Of a stretch of 41,010 bases of DNA, positions 7,639-13,911 are shown one piece after another (within the stretch, counting starts at the first letter, position 1; each line of letters begins with the position of its first letter). The notes under the pieces are model-generated. The model did no database searches, was not told the DNA's origin, and saw only the letters and a list, made by a program, of their open reading frames with translations. The stretch is from Allofournierella sp. (GTDB lineage: Bacteria > Bacillota > Clostridia > Oscillospirales > Ruminococcaceae): the NCBI GenBank assembly GCA_020025635.1, contig JAHHRU010000017.1, positions 1 to 41,010 on the forward strand, in the 5' to 3' direction. Both the position numbers and the translations under genes were made by a program.

Positions 7639-9060
7639 TCAGGCTTTGCGGCCTCGGCGCAGGGGCAGAAGCTTCAAAATGCCCAGCAGGGCGGGCAGGT
7701 TGAACAGGCAGAGGATCACCGTTATCGCAGTGCACCACACGGCCCAGTGAGAGCTTTGCATCAGCATCAGCGTGATCTCGAAAAGCACAAGGGTGCTGTT
7801 CAGGATGAGCCGCCCGGGAACAAGATCGATCCGCATCAGCGAGCGGGTGTTTGCCGCCCGCAGCAAAAATACCACAAGATAGCTCAAAAAGCTTGCCAGG
7901 GTAACGCCCAGCGGGCCGAACGGCGGAATGAACAAAAAGTTCAGCACACAGTTTGCCACAGCGCCTGCCATCATGGTGTAAAGCGAAAGGGTGGAGCGTT
8001 TTTCCACCATATAAATGCTGTTGAGGAACTGATTGAGGCAGTTGAACAGGGTGGCCAGGGTGAGCATGGGCACAAACTGCCAGGCATCAAAAAAGCTTGC
8101 CTTGAAAATGAACATCAGCGGCCGGCACAGCAGGATGATGCCCGCACAGCAGCAGAAAAGCAGGCTTTGGTAAATGTTGAACACCCGGCTGAAAAACCGT
8201 TCCCGGCCTTTTTCCTCGGTCACGGCCGAAAGCTGCCAGGCTTCATAAAAGATGGTGCCCAGCACCGTGAGGATGGTGGGCAGGAAATAGCCCACGCCCA
8301 GAAGGCCGGTCCAGTAGGTGCCCGCCTGGCCTTTGAAGCCGTCGCACATGGTTTTTACAAAGAACAGGTCGCTGGCGTTGATGACCCAGAAGCTGATCTG
8401 CGCCGGGATCATGGGCAGCGCATAGGCCATCATGGCCTTCCAGAGGGTGCGGTTGAAGTGCCGGGGCTTAAGATACCGGCGAAGGCCCGCTGTGAGGAAC
8501 ACGAACAGGGCGCTCAGGAAATCCGAGCAGATCAGCGCCAGCAGGTAGCCCTCCGCCCCCATGTGGAAGCCGGAAAGGAACAGAATCATGAAGCCCAGGT
8601 TGGTGGCGCTGCACAAAACGCCGTCCAGGGCCACCAGCCGGTTCAGCTGGCGGCTGCGCACGAACTGGGTGCACAGCGTCCGCAGGCAGCTTACCAGCAC
8701 ATGCAGATACAAAAGCACTGCGTAGGCCCCAAACAGCGGGATGCGCCGCAGCAGGGGATAAAACCCGACCATGATGAAAAAGCCCAGCAGGATGGTCACA
8801 AGGCCGTTTGTGAACACGTCCCGCTTGTCGTTGAGCCTGTCCAGCCCAAAGCGGATGATGGCAAAGCTCACGCCCATGCTTACCAGCGGGATGAGCAGCG
8901 AGCCGATATTGGTCACCAGCTTGGTGATGCCCACTTCCTCCACCTGGCCCATGGCGTGGGTGATGTAGGGCTGCAAAAAAAGGCTGAGCAATTTGGAAGA
9001 AAAATTGCTCAGAGCAAAAAGCAGGGTGTTGCCTGCCAGCTTTTTATATTTTCCGTCCAC
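7639..9060 (-). CDS. Polysaccharide biosynthesis protein / oligosaccharide flippase (MOP superfamily)
   Basis: 473 residues and about 12-14 membrane segments. The N-terminal region (KKLAGNTLLFALSNFSSKLL) is typical of Wzx/RfbX-type flippases, which turn lipid-linked saccharides to the outer face of the membrane for surface polysaccharide assembly. The start is GTG at 9060, with AAAGGA upstream on the minus strand. The neighbours give no polysaccharide operon, so the cargo cannot be named. The C-terminus is basic (PLRRGRKA), consistent with a cytoplasmic end. A long open frame on the opposite strand (7630-9228) is a codon-bias shadow. Confidence 0.85.
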   Translation of the reverse strand: MDGKYKKLAGNTLLFALSNFSSKLLSLFLQPYITHAMGQVEEVGITKLVTNIGSLLIPLVSMGVSFAIIRFGLDRLNDKRDVFTNGLVTILLGFFIMVGFYPLLRRIPLFGAYAVLLYLHVLVSCLRTLCTQFVRSRQLNRLVALDGVLCSATNLGFMILFLSGFHMGAEGYLLALICSDFLSALFVFLTAGLRRYLKPRHFNRTLWKAMMAYALPMIPAQISFWVINASDLFFVKTMCDGFKGQAGTYWTGLLGVGYFLPTILTVLGTIFYEAWQLSAVTEEKGRERFFSRVFNIYQSLLFCCCAGIILLCRPLMFIFKASFFDAWQFVPMLTLATLFNCLNQFLNSIYMVEKRSTLSLYTMMAGAVANCVLNFLFIPPFGPLGVTLASFLSYLVVFLLRAANTRSLMRIDLVPGRLILNSTLVLFEITLMLMQSSHWAVWCTAITVILCLFNLPALLGILKLLPLRRGRKA

Positions 9061-9122
9061 CGGATCCGTCCTTTCCCCATGCGGTTTTGCGGGGGCTTTA
9101 CCCCCCGGGAGTTGTCTTTTTT

Positions 9123-9131
9123 ATTGTATCA
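9123..9131 (-). promoter_or_regulatory. Extended -10 promoter candidate for the flippase gene
   Basis: On the minus strand the sequence reads TGATACAAT, an extended -10 box about 63 bases upstream of the GTG start. No good -35 was seen. Confidence 0.4.
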
Positions 9132-9214
9132 TGTTTTCGGCAGGTTTGGTAGCTTTCTAACGAATCTGCCAAAAATAACAGAAAAATCTTGTCCCTTATC
9201 GGTGGCCAATCGTC

Positions 9215-9243
9215 TTGACAGATACTAGATATGCCATCATAAT
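9215..9243 (+). promoter_or_regulatory. Promoter of the split-nrdD operon
   Basis: Perfect TTGACA at 9215-9220, a 17-bp spacer and CATAAT at 9238-9243. A candidate NrdR box fills the spacer. Confidence 0.72.
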
Positions 9244-9268
9244 AGATAAGCAAGTCTAAATATCGGTA
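9222..9268 (+). promoter_or_regulatory. Candidate pair of NrdR boxes
   Basis: Two degenerate matches to the 16-bp NrdR consensus (ACACWATATATWGTGT type) at 9222-9237 (core ACTAGATATG) and 9253-9268 (core TCTAAATATCG). They start exactly 31 bp apart, the spacing known for NrdR box pairs. The first lies between -35 and -10. NrdR is the ATP/dATP-sensing repressor of ribonucleotide reductase genes. The inner half-sites match well and the outer bases poorly, so this is a tentative call. Confidence 0.5.
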
Positions 9269-9317
9269 CCTGCCGCCCCAACCGGCAGGCACCTGAACAA
9301 TACCGAGGAGGAACCCC

Positions 9318-11603
9318 ATGATCAAAAGTGTCATCAAACGAGACGGCCGTGTCGTGCTTTATGACGAAAGCAAAATCGCCGAAGCAGTGCTCAAGGCCCT
9401 GGAGGCCGCAAACGAAGGCAGCGCCGATGAGGCCGCCCGCGTAGCAAACAAGGCTGCCCGCATTCTGGAGATCGAGTGCGGCGAGGAATCCCCCCAGATC
9501 GAGCAGATCCAGGACGCTGTTGAAACTGCTCTGATGGAATGCGCCCATGATGAGGCCGCCAAGAAGTACATCCTGTACCGGGCAAACCGCACCCGCATCC
9601 GGGAGTCGAACACCACCTTGATGAAGACCATCGACGAGATCACCAATGTGGATGCCCGCATGAGCGATATGAAGCGTGACAACGCCAATATCGACGGCAA
9701 CACCGCCATGGGCAGCATGCTGCAGATCGGCACCGCCGGCGCAAAGGCCTACAACGCCGCTTACCTGCTCACCCCCGAGCAGGCCAAGGCCCATGCTGAG
9801 GGCGATATCCACATCCACGATTTCGATTTCTATTCCCTCACCACCACCTGCACCCAGATCGACATCCTGCGCCTGTTCCACGGCGGCTTCTCCACCGGCC
9901 ACGGCTTCTTGCGGGAGCCCAACAGCATCGGCAGCTACGCCGCCCTTGCCGCCATCGCCATCCAGTCCAACCAGAACGATCAGCACGGCGGCCAGTCCAT
10001 CCCGAACTTTGATTACGGCATGGCTGAGGGCGTGGCAAAGACCTTTGCCCGCGCTTATCTGCGCAAGCTCACCGAGTGCCTGGAGGATGCGCTGGATCTG
10101 GAGGATGCCTCCGAGCAGGCCCGTGCCGCTGTTGACTTTGCAAGCGAAGAGCTGGGCATGAAGCCCCGCCTTGAGATCCGGGCCGATGAGTTCGATGCCC
10201 TGGTGGTAAAGTCTCTGGCCGCTTCCATGAACATGGATGCCGCCTGCTGCGCAAAACTGGTGGCCCGTGCCCGCCGCCGCGCGACCCAGCAGACCGACCG
10301 GGAGACCTATCAGGCCATGGAAGGCTTTGTACATAACCTGAACACCATGCACAGCCGTGCCGGTGCCCAGACCCCCTTCAGCAGCATCAACTACGGCACC
10401 GACACCACCCCCGAGGGCCGCATGACCATCCGCAACATCCTCAAGGCCGAGGATGCGGGCCTGGGCCACGGTGAGACCCCCATCTTCCCCATCCACATCT
10501 TCAAGGTCAAGGAAGGCGTGAACTACAACGAGGGCGACCCCAACTACGATCTGTTCAAGCTCTCCATGGAGGTCAGCGCAAAGCGCCTGTTCCCCAACTA
10601 TGTGTTCCTGGATGCGCCCTTCAACCTGCAGTACTATGTGCCCGGCCACCCCGAAACCGAAGTGGCAACCATGGGCTGCCGCACCCGTGTGATGGGCAAT
10701 GTTTATGACCCCGACCGCCAGATCAGCTACAGCCGCGGCAACCTGTCCTTCACCTCCATCAACCTGCCCCGCCTGGCCATTGAGGCCGATCACGATGAGG
10801 CCCGGTTCTATGAGAGCCTGGACAAGATGATGGACCTGGTGGCCCAGCAGCTGCTGGACCGCTTCGAGATCCAGGGCGCAAAGCGGGTTTACAACTATCC
10901 GTTCCTGATGGGCCAGGGCGTCTGGCTGGACAGCGACAAGCTGGGCCCCGCCGACACCGTTCGTGAGGTGCTGCGCCACGGCACCCTGTCCATCGGCTTC
11001 ATCGGCCTTGCCGAGACCCTCACCGCCCTGTACGGCCACCACCACGGCGAGAGTGCCGAGATGCAGAAAAAGGGCCTTGAGATCGTGACCCACATGCGTG
11101 ACTACTGCGACAAGAAGAGCCAGGCCATGCAGATGAACTTCACCCTGCTGGCCACCCCCGCCGAGGGCCTGTCCGGCCGGTTCACCCGCATGGACCGCAA
11201 GCGCTTCGGCGTGATCCCCGGTGTGAACGACCGGGAATATTACACCAACTCCTTCCATGTGCCGGTATGGTACCCCATTTCGGCCTATGACAAGATCATG
11301 ACCGAGGGCCCCTACCACGCACTGACCAATGCCGGCCACATCAGTTATGTTGAGCTGGATGGCGACACCGCAAACAATCTGGAAGCATTTGAGAGCGTTG
11401 TTCGCTGCATGCACGATGCCGGCGTGGGCTACGGCTCCATCAACCACCCGGTGGACCGTGACCCGGTGTGCGGCTATGTGGGCGTGATCGGTGACGTGTG
11501 CCCCCGGTGCGGCCGCCGCAGCGGTGAGGCCCTGAGCCCCGAAAAGATGGCCGAGCTGCGCAAAAAGTATCCCTCGGTTCCCAGCTTCTGCGGCTGCGAA
11601 TAA
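9318..11603 (+). CDS. nrdD: Class III (anaerobic) ribonucleotide reductase, catalytic part lacking the glycyl-radical loop
   Basis: 761 residues. An ATP-cone allosteric domain (about 2-95, with VIKRDGRVVLYDESKI) is followed by the ten-stranded barrel. HIHDFDFYSL leads into TTTCTQ with C178, the probable top-face cysteine. HSRAGAQTPFSSINYG is a substrate-loop motif, and TMGCRTRV carries C454, the probable thiyl-radical cysteine. Near the C-terminus SINHPVDRDPVCGYVG...DVCPRCG matches the zinc-binding region, although the first cysteine pair seems reduced to one. The protein then ends in FCGCE and lacks the glycyl-radical sequence R-x-x-G-Y plus FN-x-GK that should follow. That part is encoded separately at 11725-11871. 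The start has GAGGAGGAA just upstream. It reduces ribonucleoside triphosphates for DNA synthesis without oxygen. Confidence 0.93.
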   Translation: MIKSVIKRDGRVVLYDESKIAEAVLKALEAANEGSADEAARVANKAARILEIECGEESPQIEQIQDAVETALMECAHDEAAKKYILYRANRTRIRESNTTLMKTIDEITNVDARMSDMKRDNANIDGNTAMGSMLQIGTAGAKAYNAAYLLTPEQAKAHAEGDIHIHDFDFYSLTTTCTQIDILRLFHGGFSTGHGFLREPNSIGSYAALAAIAIQSNQNDQHGGQSIPNFDYGMAEGVAKTFARAYLRKLTECLEDALDLEDASEQARAAVDFASEELGMKPRLEIRADEFDALVVKSLAASMNMDAACCAKLVARARRRATQQTDRETYQAMEGFVHNLNTMHSRAGAQTPFSSINYGTDTTPEGRMTIRNILKAEDAGLGHGETPIFPIHIFKVKEGVNYNEGDPNYDLFKLSMEVSAKRLFPNYVFLDAPFNLQYYVPGHPETEVATMGCRTRVMGNVYDPDRQISYSRGNLSFTSINLPRLAIEADHDEARFYESLDKMMDLVAQQLLDRFEIQGAKRVYNYPFLMGQGVWLDSDKLGPADTVREVLRHGTLSIGFIGLAETLTALYGHHHGESAEMQKKGLEIVTHMRDYCDKKSQAMQMNFTLLATPAEGLSGRFTRMDRKRFGVIPGVNDREYYTNSFHVPVWYPISAYDKIMTEGPYHALTNAGHISYVELDGDTANNLEAFESVVRCMHDAGVGYGSINHPVDRDPVCGYVGVIGDVCPRCGRRSGEALSPEKMAELRKKYPSVPSFCGCE

Positions 11604-11606
11604 TTC

Positions 11607-11698
11607 GTTGCCGCGGCAACCGTTTTGAACGGCTGAACTTTGGTACAATAAGAACACAACAAAACACAATTCTCCCCCCGGCTTTCAGGCCGGGGGTC
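11607..11698 (+). promoter_or_regulatory. Internal regulatory gap between the two nrdD parts
   Basis: This 121-base gap holds a perfect 14-bp palindrome GTTGCCGCGGCAAC (11607-11620), then CCGTT-TTG-AACGG (11620-11632). TGGTACAAT at 11641-11649 is an extended -10 promoter candidate. A GC-rich hairpin CCCCCGGC / GCCGGGGG follows near 11675-11697. The palindromes lack a proper T run, so they are at most weak terminators. The arrangement would allow separate transcription of the small glycyl-radical gene. Confidence 0.45.
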
Positions 11699-11724
11699 CA
11701 AGACCCATAAGGAGGGCATTTATC

Positions 11725-11871
11725 ATGGCAGCAATGCAGAAACAGTCCGTTGTAGGCAAAGACGTACCCTTTGAGCGCATCCGCCGCATCACCGGTTACC
11801 TGGTGGGCACCATGGACAAGTGGAACGATGCAAAGAAGGCTGAGGAGCGGGATCGGGTGAAGCACCTGTGA
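11725..11871 (+). CDS. nrdD: Detached glycyl-radical domain of NrdD (48-residue protein)
   Basis: Small gene below usual ORF cut-offs: ATG at 11725, AAGGAGGG about 7 bases upstream, stop TGA at 11869-11871. The protein carries FERIRRITGYLVGT followed by KWNDAKKAEERDRVKH. This is the C-terminal glycyl-radical loop of class III reductases, and G24 (codon 11794-11796) is the expected radical glycine. In ordinary NrdD this segment is covalently joined after the zinc site; here the upstream protein stops before it, 121 bases away, and a new start is provided. The stop overlaps the GTG of nrdG by 4 bases (GTGA), coupling it to the activase that should oxidise G24. Inference: it docks into the large protein as a separate radical subunit. 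Confidence 0.88.
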   Translation: MAAMQKQSVVGKDVPFERIRRITGYLVGTMDKWNDAKKAEERDRVKHL

Positions 11872-12386
11872 GTCTTTTTGTTGCGGGCTTTGAGGCCGAC
11901 AGCATCGTAGACGGCCCGGGCCTGCGGTTCACGGTGTTCTTTCAGGGATGCCCCCACCACTGCCCCGGCTGCCACAACCCGGGCACCTGGGCCTTTGAGG
12001 GCGGCACCCCCTACACCCCGGAGCAGATTTTGGCCGAGGCGAAAAAAAGCCCCCTGTGCAAAGGAATCACCCTTTCGGGCGGCGAGCCCTTTGCCCAGGC
12101 AGGCGAAGAGATGCAGCGGCTGATAAGCCTTGTCCGGCAGGCCGGCTACGAGGTGGCCGCCTATACCGGCTATACTTACGAGCAGCTGCTGAAGGGCACC
12201 CCCGCCCAGCAGGCCATGCTGAAAAGCCTGGATACCATCATCGACGGCCCCTTCCGGGAGGAAGAAAAAAGCCTGGAGCTGCGTTTCCGCGGCAGCCGCA
12301 ACCAGCGCATCCTGAATGTGCCCAAAAGCCTTGCAGAGGGCGCACCCGTGTGGGACGCCCGCCGCTGGACCGGCGATTTGATGTGA
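11868..12386 (+). CDS. nrdG: Anaerobic ribonucleotide reductase activating protein (radical SAM)
   Basis: 172 residues, the usual NrdG size. The radical SAM cluster motif CPHHCPGC has C28, C32 and C35, in the C-x3-C-x2-C order that binds the [4Fe-4S] cluster. DGPGLRFTVFFQGC before it and LSGGEPFAQ after it (S-adenosylmethionine-binding GGE motif) are typical. It would abstract hydrogen from glycine 24 of the small protein encoded immediately upstream. The start is GTG, overlapping the stop of that gene by 4 bases, with the GGAGCGGGATCGGGTGA region upstream acting through coupling. Followed by a strong bidirectional hairpin. Confidence 0.95.
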   Translation: MSLFVAGFEADSIVDGPGLRFTVFFQGCPHHCPGCHNPGTWAFEGGTPYTPEQILAEAKKSPLCKGITLSGGEPFAQAGEEMQRLISLVRQAGYEVAAYTGYTYEQLLKGTPAQQAMLKSLDTIIDGPFREEEKSLELRFRGSRNQRILNVPKSLAEGAPVWDARRWTGDLM

Positions 12387-12411
12387 GCGCAAACGCTTCT
12401 GAAAACAGTTG

Positions 12412-12458
12412 AAAAAGCACGGTGCTTTCCTTTTGAATGGAAAGCACCGTGCTTTTTG
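12412..12458. terminator. Bidirectional terminator between nrdG and the CmpB-like gene
   Basis: Perfect 19-bp inverted repeat: AAAAAGCACGGTGCTTTCC (12412-12430) and its complement at 12439-12457. A and T runs at the outer ends serve both converging genes. Confidence 0.88.
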
Positions 12459-12459
12459 C

Positions 12460-13257
12460 TTATTTCTTTTTGCGGCTGTGCAGCTCTTCCCGAAGGGTCT
12501 CCAGAGCTTTCTGGTGGTTGGGGATCTTCAAATCGGGGAAGGCCTTCATCAGGCGGGCGGCGCCCAGCAGCCTGCGGTCCAGCAGGTGGGCCCGCAGAAA
12601 GGCGGCCCGGCTTTCCAGCTCGGTGCGGCGGGCGGTGAGCTTTTCATCGGCCGCCACAGCACCCGAGCCCAGATCCCGGCTGAGGGATGCGCTGCGCCGG
12701 CGCAGTGCCGAAGCAATCTTGTCCATTTCCCGCAGATCCCGCCGGAAGCCGATCAGGGTGGTGAGGGTCACGGCAAAATCAATGGCAAACAATGCGCACA
12801 GGATGGCAAGGAGGGTCCAGCCTACCGGCCGGGGCAGAATGGCCACCAGGGTCTCCACCGGCGGGTGCAGCAGGTTTACCGCCGCCATGCCGCCAAGGCC
12901 CCAGGCCAGGCTGAATTTTAAACAAACATATCCGCCGATGTTGAAAGGTTCATCGGTGTAATCCCACCATTTGGCATGGAATGCCTTTTCCAGCACAAAG
13001 CCGGTGATCAGCTCCAGCGTGCTGGTGAGAACAAAGGACCCGGCAAACAGGATGAGCAGATTCTCCTTGAGCGGGGTGAGCACCAGCAGCACGATCACCA
13101 TGCCGAAACCATAGATCGGGCAAACCGGCCCGTTCAGAAATCCGCGGTTTACCCAGTGGCCGGTGTTCACCGAACAGAACACCACCTCAAGGCACCAGCC
13201 GAGGAAGGAATAAATGCAAAAATACCATGCGATTTGATAAAACGAAAAATCTGCCAT
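12460..13257 (-). CDS. Putative ABC-transporter permease family membrane protein (CmpB/PF06541 type)
   Basis: 265 residues. The N-terminus YFCIYSFLGWCLEVVFCSV and the following NRGFLNGPVCPIYGFG are hallmark sequences of the family annotated as ABC_trans_CmpB. About five membrane segments (to about residue 155) precede a long, charged, probably coiled-coil C-terminal region (residues 160-265, rich in Arg, Leu and Glu). The start at 13257 has AAGGAG upstream; an in-frame GTG 12 codons earlier lacks a site. The family name is historical and no transport function is established. No ATPase partner is adjacent. Confidence 0.8.
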   Translation of the reverse strand: MADFSFYQIAWYFCIYSFLGWCLEVVFCSVNTGHWVNRGFLNGPVCPIYGFGMVIVLLVLTPLKENLLILFAGSFVLTSTLELITGFVLEKAFHAKWWDYTDEPFNIGGYVCLKFSLAWGLGGMAAVNLLHPPVETLVAILPRPVGWTLLAILCALFAIDFAVTLTTLIGFRRDLREMDKIASALRRRSASLSRDLGSGAVAADEKLTARRTELESRAAFLRAHLLDRRLLGAARLMKAFPDLKIPNHQKALETLREELHSRKKK

Positions 13258-13475
13258 ACGCAGCACTCCTTTCTGCTTCAAGGATACCACCAAACAGGCG
13301 CTGGTGGTAGAGCCAGATTTTCAAAACTGTATAAAAACCGATGTTTATTTTGCCAAACGGCGCCGGATGCCATGCAGAAGGGCTGAATTTTCCGTTTGAA
13401 ACAAAGAAGGGGGCCGAAAAATTTTTTGCCGAAAATGCAGGGTAAAGTTTGGTGCATCTGCCGGGCGCAAACCCG

Positions 13476-13504
13476 TTGACAAGCAGGTCTATTGATTGTA
13501 GACT
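13476..13504 (+). promoter_or_regulatory. Promoter of the BlaI-BlaR1-like pair
   Basis: Perfect TTGACA at 13476-13481, a 17-bp spacer and TAGACT at 13499-13504. The -10 lies inside the left arm of the operator described next. Confidence 0.65.
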
Positions 13505-13521
13505 AATGGTGAGGTCTACAA
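13496..13521 (+). promoter_or_regulatory. Operator for the BlaI-type repressor
   Basis: Perfect 8-bp inverted repeat TTGTAGAC (13496-13503) and GTCTACAA (13514-13521) with a 10-bp gap, covering the -10 box and transcription start. TGTA/TACA half-sites are typical of BlaI/MecI operators. An additional GTCTA at 13487-13491 upstream could form a second half-site. Binding would give autorepression. Confidence 0.65.
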
Positions 13522-13546
13522 GCGATCGACCAAAGGAGGGAGCGAG

Positions 13547-13906
13547 ATGAAGGACCTGCGCATGGGCGAGGTGGAAGCCCGCTTTGCCCGCATCATCTGG
13601 GAAAACGAGCCGGTCAGCTCCGGCGAACTGGTGAAGCTGGCAAAGGAAAAGCTGGAATGGAAAAAATCCACCACCTACACCGTTTTGAAGCGGCTGTGTG
13701 AGCGGGGCATTTTTCAAAATGAAGCAGGCCGGGTCACGGCGCTGGTGTCCAGGGAGGAGTTTTCGGCCCGCCAGAGCGAAGCGTTTGTGGAGGAAACCTT
13801 CAAAGGCTCCCTGCCCGCCTTTGTAGCCGCCTTCAGCAGCCGCAAAAAAATTTCCGACCGGGAAGCGGATGAGCTGAAAACGCTCATTGAAAAAATGCGG
13901 AGGTGA
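13547..13906 (+). CDS. BlaI/MecI/CopY family transcriptional repressor
   Basis: 119 residues. A winged-helix DNA-binding domain (about 1-75; WKKSTTYTVLKRLCERG is the recognition region) is followed by a short helical dimerisation tail. Such repressors are cleaved or released when the partner sensor protease is activated. AAGGAGGGAG precedes the ATG. The gene ends in the ribosome binding site of the M56 peptidase gene, the normal blaI-blaR1 order. The promoter carries a matching inverted repeat. There is no beta-lactamase gene nearby, so the target regulon is unknown. Confidence 0.9.
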   Translation: MKDLRMGEVEARFARIIWENEPVSSGELVKLAKEKLEWKKSTTYTVLKRLCERGIFQNEAGRVTALVSREEFSARQSEAFVEETFKGSLPAFVAAFSSRKKISDREADELKTLIEKMRR

Positions 13907-13911
13907 AAACA

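Noticed and set aside
7630..9228. 532-codon plus-strand frame opposite the flippase
   Set aside because: His/Gln/Lys-rich antisense translation; the minus-strand frame has membrane segments and a ribosome site.
9237..11669. 810-codon open frame on the minus strand opposite nrdD
   Set aside because: It is an antisense shadow of the real nrdD produced by GC-rich codon use: low-complexity Gly/His/Ala protein, no ribosome site, no family match.
11580..11730. Possible sequencing frameshift joining the two nrdD parts
   Set aside because: A single base change cannot join them: 121 bases with palindromes and a promoter-like element lie between, and the small gene has its own start and ribosome site.
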